Source of the DNA: Amycolatopsis methanolica 239
GTDB taxonomy: Bacteria; Actinomycetota; Actinomycetes; Mycobacteriales; Pseudonocardiaceae
Direction of reading: 5' to 3'
DNA length: 64,000 bases
Assembly (NCBI RefSeq): GCF_000739085.1
Contig: NZ_CP009110.1
Location: 4,030,001 to 4,094,000, forward strand
Shown here: in pieces, positions 1-7,959 of the stretch
How the letters are laid out: every line of letters starts with the position of its first letter
Numbering within the stretch: the first letter of the stretch is position 1
Program-made: the position numbers and the translations under genes
The notes under the pieces: generated by a model
The model's database searches: none
Told to the model about the DNA's origin: nothing
Seen by the model: the letters and a program-made list of their open reading frames with translations, nothing else

Positions 1-262
1 CCGGCGCGTCCAGGTCGAGCGCGCCCTCGTCGGCCAGTTGCACCGCGAGCGTGGTGGTCCAGACCTTGGTGATGGACCCGATCTGGAACACCGAGTCCGG
101 GGTGGCCTCGACCCCGGTCGCCCGGTTCAGCACCCCGGCGGCCGCGTCGGCGACCTCGCCGCCCACGCCGACCGCGATGGCCGCGCCGGGCACCTCACGC
201 GTCTCGACCAGGCCGGGGAAGTCGTGTCCGAGCCAGCCGGTGATCTCGTCCAGGTCCGCCAT
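1..262 (-). CDS. Serine hydrolase (beta-lactamase/esterase family), N-terminal part
   Basis: The first 87 codons of a minus-strand gene that leaves the window at its left edge. The ATG is at 260-262. The protein has no signal peptide. It carries the SxxK nucleophile motif in the context FQIGSITKVWTT, about residue 57-68, which is typical of class C beta-lactamase-like hydrolases (PF00144), followed by the usual LADEGALDLDAP helix. In this family the serine of SxxK acylates with the substrate, which may be a beta-lactam, ester or D-amino-acid peptide. The substrate cannot be read from this part. The second (YxN) and third motifs lie outside the window. Confidence 0.8.
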   Translation of the reverse strand, partial: MADLDEITGWLGHDFPGLVETREVPGAAIAVGVGGEVADAAAGVLNRATGVEATPDSVFQIGSITKVWTTTLAVQLADEGALDLDAP

Positions 263-363
263 CGGGCCAAGGTAGCGGCGCCGGTGGCGGAAAAGTTCGT
301 TCGCGCGCACGAACGCGGCCCCGCGGATTGGTCGTGCCGGACGAATCCATGGGGCGGTCCACG

Positions 364-1097
364 TCAGTCCTGGTGGGCGGTCGCGATGGACTTCGCGCGC
401 CAGGGCTCGGTGTCGTCGGCGATGCGGTCGACCTTGACCTGCCAGCGGTCGATCGCGTCGCGGCCGAGCAGCAGGTGGGTGGGCAGCGTCTCCTGGCCGG
501 CGACCTCGTAGATCAGCGCCGCGCCCTGGACCGGGTCGCCCAGCTGGGTGTGGTTGGCCTCGCCGACCCAGTCCAGCGTCGTGCGCGCCGGGGTGCCGTC
601 GTAGGCCGCGATCCGGTTCTCCGGCAGGGACAGCGAGCTGGCGTCGAGGAAGTCGGTGCGGAACACGCCCGGCTCGACGACCATGCTCTGGATCCCGAAC
701 GGCGCGAGTTCGACCGACAGCGCCTCGCTGATGCCGGCCACGGCGAACTTCGACGCGCTGTACATGCTCACCCCGGGCTCGCCCTCGAAACCCGAGCGGG
801 ATCCGATGTGGACCAGCTTCCCGCCGCCCGCCTCACGCATGCAGGGCAGGACCGCGCGGGTGACGTTGATCAGGCCGAACACGTTGAGGTCGAACAGCGA
901 GCGCGCCTCGGCGTCGCTGATCTCCTCCAGCGCGCCCAGCAGACCGCGGCCGGCGTTGTTGACCAGCACGTCGATCCCGCCGAACCGGTCCACCACGGAC
1001 TCCACCGCGACCGCCACCGTGTCCCCGCCGGCCAGTGCCGCACGCGCGATCTCCGCACCGAGGCCGCGGACGTGCCGGTGATCAGCCAAGTAGCCAT
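364..1097 (-). pseudogene. SDR family oxidoreductase, frameshifted and internally shortened
   Basis: A short-chain dehydrogenase. The ATG at 1095-1097 opens [10 protein letters not shown], the Rossmann strand. Near 1068 the frame breaks: one base seems lost before GLGAEIARAALAGG, so the TGxxxGxG loop is split across frames. Just after, GGDTVAVAVESVVDRFGG joins the first helix directly to the strand before NNAG. The usual second to third beta strands, roughly 40 residues, are missing. The rest is intact: NNAGRG, the catalytic serine in HIGSRSG and the YSASK active site, ending at a TGA at 364-366. As written the gene cannot make a full NADP-binding fold. It is divergent from the SDR/IlvD chimera and lies near an MmyB-like regulator, a frequent partner of SDR genes. 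Confidence 0.8.
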
Positions 1098-1238
1098 TTC
1101 CTCGTCTCTCCTTCGCTTTCGGCGTTTGTGCCGGTGCCCCGCACTCAACCAGCGCAGAGCAGCGAAAAGTGCGCCGGACAGGGCCTCGCTCATCCTTGGA
1201 CGGAGTGGGCCACCCAACAACCTTGGCACGGCTGCCGA

Positions 1239-1257
1239 GGGGGACATCCTGTCCCCC
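1239..1257. promoter_or_regulatory. Inverted repeat in the divergent SDR promoter region
   Basis: A perfect inverted repeat with arms GGGGGACA and TGTCCCCC and a 3-nt spacer. It sits in the 257-bp gap between the two divergent SDR starts. About 30 bp to the left is GTGGGCCAC. A related pairing (a GTGGCCCAC core plus CCCCCTGTC) occurs upstream of the nearby MmyB-like regulator. This suggests a shared operator, which is inference. Confidence 0.4.
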
Positions 1258-1354
1258 GATCACCTGGGCGCGGTTGCGGCTCCATTTCCGGCTTCCGGGC
1301 TGGTTGGGTGACGGCATCGGGACGAAAACCCGCAACCGGGAAGGAAAAGCCGTC

Positions 1355-1496
1355 ATGTCGCAGGTCATCGCCGGAACCCCGCTCACCGGACGCGTCGCCG
1401 TCGTCGCCGGCCAGCAGCAGGATCGGGGCCGCCACCGCGGAACGGCTCGCCACGCTGGGGGCGAAGGTCGCGGTCGCCGCGCGCCGCAAGGACAAC
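1355..1496 (+). pseudogene. SDR N-terminal fragment fused to ilvD
   Basis: The ATG at 1355 follows a good ribosome site (GGAAGGA). The start reads [19 protein letters not shown]. After one missing base the other frame continues [19 protein letters not shown] and then [10 protein letters not shown]. This is the nucleotide-binding start of a short-chain dehydrogenase (beta1, the glycine-rich loop and beta2). At about 1495, around the sequence cttaag, SDR similarity stops and dihydroxy-acid dehydratase sequence begins without any intergenic space. The fragment is therefore the 5' stub of a gene whose remainder is gone, through a deletion in the genome or an assembly join. Confidence 0.75.
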
Positions 1497-3147
1497 TTAA
1501 GGCGATCCGCGAGGCCGGCGGCATCCCGCGCGAGTTCAACACCATCGCCGTCGACGACGGCATCGCCATGGGCCACGAGGGGATGCTGTACTCGCTGCCT
1601 TCGCGCGACCTGATCGCCGACTCGGTCGAGTACATGGTGCAGGCCCACCGCGCCGACGCGCTGGTGTGCATCTCCAACTGCGACAAGATCACCCCCGGCA
1701 TGCTGATGGCCGCGCTGCGCCTGAACATCCCGACGGTGTTCGTGTCCGGCGGCCCCGATGGAGGGCGGCACGGCGGTGCTCGTCGACGGCACGGTGCGCA
1801 CCCGCCTGCACCTGGTCTCCGCGATGTCCGACGCGGTCGCCGATTGGTGTCGGACGCCGACATCGCCCGCATCGAAGAGGCGGCCTGCCCGACCTGCGGA
1901 TCCTGCTCGGGGATGTTCACCGCGAACTCGATGAACTGCCTCACCGAGGCCCTGGGCTGGCCTTGCCGGGCAACGGCTCGGTGCTCGCGACGCACACCGC
2001 GCGCCGCGCCCTCTACGAGCGGGCCGGGCGTACGGTGGTGGACCTGGCCCGCCGCTACTACGACTCCGGCGACGAGAGCGTGCTGCCGCGTGCGATCGCC
2101 TCGCACGCGGCCTTCGACAACGCGATGGCGCTGGACCTGGCGATGGGAAGATCGACCAACACCGTCCTGCACCTGCTGGCCGCCGCGCACGATGCCGGGC
2201 TGGACTACACGCTGCACGACATCGAGCGCCGGTCCCGCGAGGTGCCCTGCCTGTGCAAGGTGGCGCCCAACGGCAGCTCCCTGATGGAGGACGTGCACCG
2301 GGACGGTGGGATCCCGGCGATCCTCGGGGAGCTGCACCGCGCCGGGCACCTGCACGAGGACGTCCGCAGCGTGCACGCCGACTCGCTCGCCGAGTGGCTC
2401 AAGACCTGGGACGTCCGCGGCGGCTCACCTTCGCCGGAGGCGGTCGAGCTGTTCCACGCCGCGCCCGGCTGCCGTCGCTCGGCCGAGGCGTTCTCGCAGT
2501 CGGAGCGCCGGCACGACCTGGATCTGGACGTCGCGGGCGGCTGCATCCGCGACGTCGCCCACGCCTATTCGGCCGACGGCGGGCCGGCGGTGCTGCGCGG
2601 GAACCTCGCCGAGGACGGCTGCGTGGTCAAGACCGCGGGCGTGGACTCCTCGATCCTGACCTTCGCCGGGCGGGCGGTGGTGACCGAGTCGCAGGAGGAG
2701 GCCGCCGAGGCGATCCTCGCCGGGCGTGTGCAGCCTGGCGACGTCGTGGTGGTGCGGTACGAGGGCCCGCGCGGCGGTCCGGGGATGCAGGAGATGCTGT
2801 ACCCGACGGCGTACCTGAAGGGGCGCGGCCTCGGCAAGGTGTGCGCGATGGTCACCGACGGGCGCTTCTCGGGCGGCACCTCGGGCCTGTCGATCGGGCA
2901 CGGCTCGCCGGAGGCCGCCGCGGGCGGCACGATCGCCCTGGTCGAGGACGGCGACCGGATCGTCCTCGACATCCCAGGCCGGACGTTGCATCTGGACGTG
3001 CCTGAGGAGGTGCTCGCCGAACGCCGGGCCCGCGCGACGTTCCGGCCGCGGAACCGTGAGCGCACGGTGTCCACAGCACTGCGCGCCTACGCCGCGATGG
3101 CCCTGTCAGCGGACAAGGGCGCGGTGCGCGAGGTGCCGGCCACGTGA
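1497..3147 (+). pseudogene. ilvD: Dihydroxy-acid dehydratase, 5'-truncated and frameshifted
   Basis: IlvD dehydrates dihydroxyisovalerate and dihydroxymethylvalerate in valine and isoleucine synthesis using an Fe-S cluster. The sequence follows E. coli-type IlvD closely from about its residue 63: [51 protein letters not shown] and [15 protein letters not shown], up to a normal C-terminus ending in SADKGAVRE. The first about 60 residues, including the first cluster cysteine region, are replaced by an SDR stub. Three frame changes lie at about 1759, 1850 and 1960, and beyond the last the frame is clean to 3147. The usual GGSTN loop reads GRSTN. It cannot be functional as written. Whether this is decay or sequence error is unresolved. 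Confidence 0.88.
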
Positions 3148-3154
3148 ACAGCAA

Positions 3155-4021
3155 TCAGCGCACCGGCAGCTCGCGCTCGGTGGTGTGCCAGTTGGCCAGC
3201 AGGCGCATCGAGGTTTCCGACGCGGAGCCGGGTTCAGTGGTGTAGACGAACAGGATCTGATCGGGGTCGCCGGCGGGGGGCAGCGCCTGGTACTGCACGG
3301 TGAGGTCGCCGACGAGCGGGTGGTGGTAGCCCTTGGAGCCGGTGGTGCGCCGGTGCACCTTGTGGTCGGACCACCACTTCCGGAAGTGTTCGGAGTGGAT
3401 GGACAACTCACCGACCAACGCTGACAGCTGGGGGTCGTCCGGGTAGCGGCCGGCGTCCAGACGCAGCATGGCGACCGTGTCCGCGGCAACGGCCTCCCAG
3501 TCCTGGTACAGCTCGCGGGCGTGCGGGTCGAAGAACACGAACCGCGCCTGGTTGCGGTCGGCCGCGGGCAAGGCCCGGAACTCGGTGATCAGTGCCCCCG
3601 CGAGCCGGTTGTGGGCCAGTACGTCGAGCCGCCGCCCGAGCACGAACGCCGGCGAGTGCACCTCGTCCAGCATTTCCACCAGCCGCAGCGTGGCCGGGTC
3701 CACCCGCTGCGGCCGGGCGCGCCGCTTGCGCACCGCAGGTTCCGGGCGGCCCAGGTCCATCAGGTGCTGGCGCTCGGCGTCGTTCAGCCGCAACGCGGCC
3801 GCCAGGGCGTCCGGCACCTCGGCCGAAGCACTGCGGCTGCGGCCCTGCTCCAGGCGCGTGTAGTAGTCCACGCTCACCCCGGCCAGCTGCGCCAGCTCCT
3901 CGCGCCGCAACCCGGGCACCCGCCGCCGGGCCGAGCCGTCCAGCCCCAGCTCCTCGGGGCTGACCCGGGACCGGCAGGTCCGCAGGAACTCCGCCAGCTC
4001 GCTGCTCTTCATGCCGCTCAT
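3155..4021 (-). CDS. MmyB-like helix-turn-helix transcriptional regulator
   Basis: A 288-aa regulator. An N-terminal Xre-type helix-turn-helix (about residues 10-75, containing RREELAQLAGVSVDYYTRLEQG) is followed by the MmyB/MTR-type ligand-binding domain (PF17765; RLDVLAHNRLA, FVFFDPHARELYQDW, WWSDHKVH, LPPAGDPDQ). In this actinobacterial family the second domain binds a fatty-acid-like or other small ligand, and the genes usually sit beside oxidoreductases they control. Here the damaged SDR genes are on one side and an acyl-ACP desaturase on the other. ATG 4021 is chosen; ATG 4012 is the alternative. It converges on ilvD with 7 bp between the stops. A palindrome 42 bp upstream suggests autoregulation. 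Confidence 0.9.
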   Translation of the reverse strand: MSGMKSSELAEFLRTCRSRVSPEELGLDGSARRRVPGLRREELAQLAGVSVDYYTRLEQGRSRSASAEVPDALAAALRLNDAERQHLMDLGRPEPAVRKRRARPQRVDPATLRLVEMLDEVHSPAFVLGRRLDVLAHNRLAGALITEFRALPAADRNQARFVFFDPHARELYQDWEAVAADTVAMLRLDAGRYPDDPQLSALVGELSIHSEHFRKWWSDHKVHRRTTGSKGYHHPLVGDLTVQYQALPPAGDPDQILFVYTTEPGSASETSMRLLANWHTTERELPVR

Positions 4022-4062
4022 GCCCGCGATTCTGCCCGGTGCTGCCCGCCCGGCGGGTGGTG

Positions 4063-4077
4063 AAGGTGGCCCACCTT
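4063..4077. promoter_or_regulatory. Palindrome upstream of the MmyB-like regulator
   Basis: AAGGTGG and CCACCTT flank a single C, giving a perfect 15-bp palindrome in the leader of the regulator gene. It is followed directly by TGTCCCCCTGTC. Both elements have counterparts in the divergent SDR promoter region near 1208-1257. Operator function is inferred from symmetry and position only. Confidence 0.4.
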
Positions 4078-4174
4078 GTCCCCCTGTCACCGCCGTTGGC
4101 CACCCCTCCGGTGCCTCAAGGTGCCGGACTTCGCGGTCACGGCCGATCCCCGCCGGCGGGCGTCGAGCCGGGAG

Positions 4175-5116
4175 TCAGGCGAGCGGGCGGTCCCGCGCGG
4201 CGTCGCGGGCGAGCGCGGCCGCGCGGCGGTCCTCGAAGCGGGAGGCCTGCGCGTCGAGTCCCTTGAGGAATGCGGCGAGCTCGTCGCGGGCGGCCTCGCC
4301 GACCTGGCCCAGACCCTCCAGCTCGAAGACCTTCCAGTACCGCAGCAGCGGCATCACGACGTCGTCGTGGTGGATGCGCAGGTCGTAGATCCCCGCCTTG
4401 GCGATCAGCGCGGCCTTGCGCGCGAAGCTCGGGATCACCGCGCCCGGCATCGCGAAGTCGAGCACCTCGTCGGTGATCGCCCGCATCATCGCGTCCGGCG
4501 TGATCTCCAGCGCCGCCTTCACCAGGTTGCGGTAGAACACCATGTGCAGGTTCTCGTCCGTGGAGACCCTGGCCAGCAGTTTCTCCGCCAGCGGGTCCTG
4601 GGTGTAGCGGCCGGTGTTGCGGTGCGACAGCCGCGTCGCGAGTTCCTGGAACGACACGTAGGCGCAGACCCGCAGCAACGGCTTGTCCCCGCTGTCGTAG
4701 CCGGCCTGCATGGTTTCCATGCGCATCCGCTCCAGCTCCACCGGGTCGACGGCGCGGGTCACCAGCAGGTAGTCGCGGATGCAGATGCCGTGCCTGCCCT
4801 CCTCCGCGGTCCAGCGGTGCACCCAGGTCCCCCACGCCCCGTCCCGGCCGAACGCGCGCTCGATCTCCCGGTGGTAGCTGGGCAGGTTGTCCTCGGTCAG
4901 CAGGTTGACCTCCAGGGCCGTCCGCGCCACCGGCGAGACGCGCGACTGCTCGGGATCCCACGCCTCGCCACCCAGATCCGCGAAGTTCCGGCCCTCGCTC
5001 CAGGGCACGAACTCGTGCGGCATCCAGTCCTGGGCCGCGGCGAGATGGCGGTTGAGGTTCTCTTCGACCGTCCCCTCGAGGTCGTACATCAGGCGGGTGG
5101 TGTCGGAAAGCGTCAT
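4175..5116 (-). CDS. Acyl-ACP desaturase (DesA family, diiron)
   Basis: A 313-aa soluble desaturase (PF03405) that inserts a double bond into acyl chains carried on ACP or CoA, using O2 and reduced ferredoxin. The diiron ligands are visible in the paired motifs EEGRH (about residue 107) and DENLH (about residue 190), with the first helix glutamate in ALEVNLLTEDN. There is no membrane segment, as expected for the class. Start ATG 5116 is preceded by AAGGA at 7 nt; a GTG two codons earlier (5122) is possible. It appears monocistronic. Two TACG-centred inverted repeats lie directly upstream and suggest control by a TetR-type fatty-acid regulator that is not in the window. Confidence 0.92.
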   Translation of the reverse strand: MTLSDTTRLMYDLEGTVEENLNRHLAAAQDWMPHEFVPWSEGRNFADLGGEAWDPEQSRVSPVARTALEVNLLTEDNLPSYHREIERAFGRDGAWGTWVHRWTAEEGRHGICIRDYLLVTRAVDPVELERMRMETMQAGYDSGDKPLLRVCAYVSFQELATRLSHRNTGRYTQDPLAEKLLARVSTDENLHMVFYRNLVKAALEITPDAMMRAITDEVLDFAMPGAVIPSFARKAALIAKAGIYDLRIHHDDVVMPLLRYWKVFELEGLGQVGEAARDELAAFLKGLDAQASRFEDRRAAALARDAARDRPLA

Positions 5117-5147
5117 GCGCACGTCCTTCGGGAGCCGGGCAGGAACC

Positions 5148-5177
5148 TACGAATCCGTAACCTACGGTACCGTAGGT
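5148..5177. promoter_or_regulatory. Tandem TetR-type operators upstream of the desaturase
   Basis: Two related 12-bp sites, TACGAATCCGTA (5148-5159) and TACGGTACCGTA (5163-5174), are spaced 15 bp apart start to start. The second lies inside a perfect 18-bp palindrome, ACCTACGGTACCGTAGGT (5160-5177). They lie 32-62 bp upstream of the desaturase ATG, where a promoter is expected. Symmetry of this kind is typical of TetR-family dimers. The identity of the regulator is unknown. Confidence 0.6.
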
Positions 5178-5580
5178 ACTGGCAACGCACGAGCGCCCCG
5201 ATGGGTTCCCGAGGAGCCTCCCCTGGTGCCCCGTCACACCCCGCTCCTGCGCCGGTCGAGCCGACAACACACCCTCAGCACGGATGCCGGCCCTCCCCCG
5301 AGTGCACGCTCGGCTGGTGCCCGAGCCCGGGCTTCGAACCCAGCAGGGAGCCGAAGCTTCCGACAGACGCTTGGTGTCGAGACCACGAGGCCGTGCTATG
5401 GCGCCGTCGGCGTCGAGCACAACGCCACGTCGGAACCGTCATCGCCCGGCTTTTTGACGGCGTCCCACGGAACGGCTGGACAGTCGAAGTTGCTCACCGA
5501 GACCCATTCATCGAGTCGTCTGTCCTGGACTACCGATCGACCTTGTTGAGCCTCGCCGGGCAGGCAGAACGAGGCGCGTC
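5178..5580. other. Gene-free stretch with a tRNA-like 3' remnant
   Basis: About 400 bp without a convincing gene, at the left edge of the accessory island. On the minus strand, plus positions 5327-5343 fold as a 5-bp T-stem with the loop TTCGAAG, and CTCGGGCACCA follows. This resembles the T-arm, acceptor strand and CCA end of a tRNA-Leu gene. No matching 5' acceptor half (GCCCGAG) or anticodon arm is visible, and the acceptor spacing is one base too long. It is at best a remnant, possibly an old attachment site. Confidence 0.3.
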
Positions 5581-6651
5581 GTGTCCTGGCAGAAAGTGCT
5601 CGTCAACCGCCGTTGTGCGCTGACCGGAGAGTCGCATGAGACGGCGACAGCTGCGCTTCGCTCGAGCGTGTCTGCTCTACCCACTGCCCAGCTTGCCCGC
5701 CATCGCGCGCTCGTAACGAAACAGCAGGTCCCGTCCCCGTTCAACCTCGATCCCGAGGTTTCTCTCACAGTGCGGACGGCAGTGCTGCCGGACGCCATCG
5801 CGCGACCCCAGATCGACCTCGAAGCCGGCCTCATGGAGGCCATCACCCGGGCGGTCCATCATCTGCACACTCACCCCGAGGCCAGCTTGACCCGGCCAGC
5901 CGAGGTGATCCGATCAGTTACTCCCCTGCCAGATCGTCTGCAGCTTCACGTCCATCCGGTGGCGGTGGCACCGTTGTTGTACGAAACGCTCCCCTTCGCC
6001 TTTCAGGAAACGGTGTCAGGCATCGAGGGACTACGCATCCGTTCGCACCGGCGGTCGACGGAACTGTTCCTGGTCGACGCTCCGGACGCTCGAGTGGAAC
6101 TGGTCGGAGTGGGCAGGGCGGCACGCTGCGCCGCGGAGGCCTACCAGGCGGTGCGCAACCGCGACACGGACAGCGGTGTGTCTCTGGCCGACGTGACGCC
6201 GGACAGGCTCAGCCGAGAGGAAACGCTCTCGCTGGAATCCTCCGGCCGCGCCTTCGGCCCGGTGGGTCTCGCGAGCGGGCTCCTACGCCGGATAGGCGTG
6301 CTGTGCCAGACCTTGTGGATCCAAACCTGGCCGACCGGATGCACCCACTTCAACGTCGAGTGGCCTGGTGACACCCCACGCCGACCCCAGGTCGGTCTCG
6401 CGCCCGCAGACCCGGTGTTCGGGATCCGCGGCGCCACGATCGGGACTGCGCCCGACCTGACGTTTCCCAATACCCATCTCGGCTGTTCGCATGGCGATCC
6501 TTGCGCCACACAACATCTTCGGTTCCGGTTCACCGACCTCCCCAGCGAGGACTCCAGTTCGCACACGGCTCTCGCCGGATTCAAGGCCGGCGCTCGCCCG
6601 GCCTGGGACGCCTGGCGTGAGACGTTCGGCGACAGCTCCGGCGAGGCATAA
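5581..6651 (+). CDS. Hypothetical protein, 356 aa, island orphan
   Basis: I do not recognise this protein. It reads open from GTG 5581 to TAA 6651 and looks soluble, with no signal peptide or membrane segment. Its residue use is natural, with histidine-rich patches such as AVHHLHTHPEASL and LQLHVHPVAV and cysteines in PTGCTHF and LGCSHGDPCATQH that could bind metal. Codon use is less strictly GC-ending than in neighbouring housekeeping genes, in line with acquired DNA. It converges on the exonuclease gene with 57 bp between the stops. The start is uncertain because no strong ribosome site precedes the GTG; an internal start is possible. A role with the TerB/helicase operon is possible from position alone. 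Confidence 0.55.
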   Translation: MSWQKVLVNRRCALTGESHETATAALRSSVSALPTAQLARHRALVTKQQVPSPFNLDPEVSLTVRTAVLPDAIARPQIDLEAGLMEAITRAVHHLHTHPEASLTRPAEVIRSVTPLPDRLQLHVHPVAVAPLLYETLPFAFQETVSGIEGLRIRSHRRSTELFLVDAPDARVELVGVGRAARCAAEAYQAVRNRDTDSGVSLADVTPDRLSREETLSLESSGRAFGPVGLASGLLRRIGVLCQTLWIQTWPTGCTHFNVEWPGDTPRRPQVGLAPADPVFGIRGATIGTAPDLTFPNTHLGCSHGDPCATQHLRFRFTDLPSEDSSSHTALAGFKAGARPAWDAWRETFGDSSGEA

Positions 6652-6708
6652 CCACCAGGGGCAGACGGGAACGCACCCGCACGACGCCGCCAGATGCGGG
6701 CAACCGAC

Positions 6709-7959
6709 TTAGGCAGCCATCGGCAAGGATTGGAGAACCCGGAGGAACGCGTGTTCGTCGACGATGGGGATTCCGAGTTCCCGTGCTCGATTGGCCTTGC
6801 CGGACAGAGAGTCGGGGTCGGCGGCGACAAGGAGATCAGTTCTGCCGCTCACCGACCCAGTGATGCGCAGCCCGGCCGCCGCCGCCCGCTGCGTGATCTC
6901 AGCGCGGGCCAGCTGCATCTCGCCGGTCAGTACGACGCGGTCACCCGGCCGCATCGTGAGACCGCCGGGCGTGGCGACACCCGGCGAGGCGGTTCGAGCC
7001 CGGTCGGGCTGCTCCTCCTCCAGTACGGCCTCGACGAGGGCCGGATCGAGTCCCAGCAGAATGGCGACGGTGACCAGGTCGTGCCGTTCCTCGTCGGTGA
7101 TCACGTCGTCCGACCAGGCAGCCCGGGCGAGGTCACGCAGGTAGCTGTAGTGCGCGGCGAGCGCGTCCGCGCGGTGCAGCCCCAACTGGTGCGCCAACTC
7201 GATCAGAGCGTCGGCCTCCGAGGCCGAGATCCGGCGGTCCAGCAGGGCCGCGTCGAGCATCGCGAAGTAGGCGTCGACCTGCGGTTCGTCGTCGTGGGGC
7301 AGGCGTTCCACCAGCCGGGCCAGAAAATGCGGCTCGACCTGCCCGAGCGGTGTCCGGTGGGCCGGCGCGGCGGCACCACAGGGCAGGCTCGGCCATGCCC
7401 ACCGGCTGACTCGCAGCTGCTGCTCGGTGGTGCGCACCGCCTCCGGAAAGCGCTGGAGCAGGTGCGCGAGGAGCATTGCCGCTCCCATCGCGTCGTCGCG
7501 CGCGGTGTGCCAGTTCATCGGCGGCAGGCCGGCAGCCGTACAGCAGTCGATGAGTGACCGTCCGCGCAGCGGCATCGCGCGAGCCGCGGTCCGCATCGTG
7601 CACACCCCGGCGTCCGCGTCGAGGGGGCTGGTCACACCCAGTCGTTCGAACTCGGCGTGCAGGTGCATCGCGTCGAACGGCCAGTTGTGCGAGGCGACGA
7701 CGCGGCCGCGGAGAAGCTCGATCAGGTCGCCGGCGATGTGCTCGAACCTCGGTGCCCGCCGGACTTCGGCCGCACGGATGCCGTGGATGGCCTGCGGGCC
7801 GAGGTCGCGGTCGGGGTTGATCAGCGTGGTCCATTCGCCGGTGACCGTGCCATCGGGGTCGAGGTGGACCACCGCGATCTCGGCGACACGGTGGTGGAAT
7901 CCGGGCAGCAGCCCGGTGGTTTCGGTGTCGACGACGGCGAAGCCTCGCAATCCGTTCAC
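6709..7959 (-). CDS. DnaQ-type 3'-5' exonuclease with TerB-like middle and BRCT domain
   Basis: A 416-aa three-part protein. Residues 7-175 form a DEDDh exonuclease: D11 and E13 in VVDTETTGL, HNWPFDA with D96, and HTARDDA with H151 and D156. Residues about 225-310 are helical with acidic turns (LLDRRISASEADAL, WSDDVITDEERHDL) resembling TerB metal-binding repeats. Residues 336-412 are a BRCT domain (RVVLTGEM, SGRTDLLVAAD, KANRARELGIPIV), as in DNA ligases. It should trim DNA or RNA 3' ends and dock on a partner through BRCT. It is the last gene of the operon. The GTG start overlaps the previous stop by 4 nt, so translation is probably coupled. Confidence 0.85.
   Translation of the reverse strand: MNGLRGFAVVDTETTGLLPGFHHRVAEIAVVHLDPDGTVTGEWTTLINPDRDLGPQAIHGIRAAEVRRAPRFEHIAGDLIELLRGRVVASHNWPFDAMHLHAEFERLGVTSPLDADAGVCTMRTAARAMPLRGRSLIDCCTAAGLPPMNWHTARDDAMGAAMLLAHLLQRFPEAVRTTEQQLRVSRWAWPSLPCGAAAPAHRTPLGQVEPHFLARLVERLPHDDEPQVDAYFAMLDAALLDRRISASEADALIELAHQLGLHRADALAAHYSYLRDLARAAWSDDVITDEERHDLVTVAILLGLDPALVEAVLEEEQPDRARTASPGVATPGGLTMRPGDRVVLTGEMQLARAEITQRAAAAGLRITGSVSGRTDLLVAADPDSLSGKANRARELGIPIVDEHAFLRVLQSLPMAA

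Noticed and set aside
5315-5420. An intact tRNA gene on the minus strand
   Set aside because: T-arm and CCA-like end are visible, but no 5' acceptor half, D-arm or anticodon stem can be paired, and the acceptor length is off by one.
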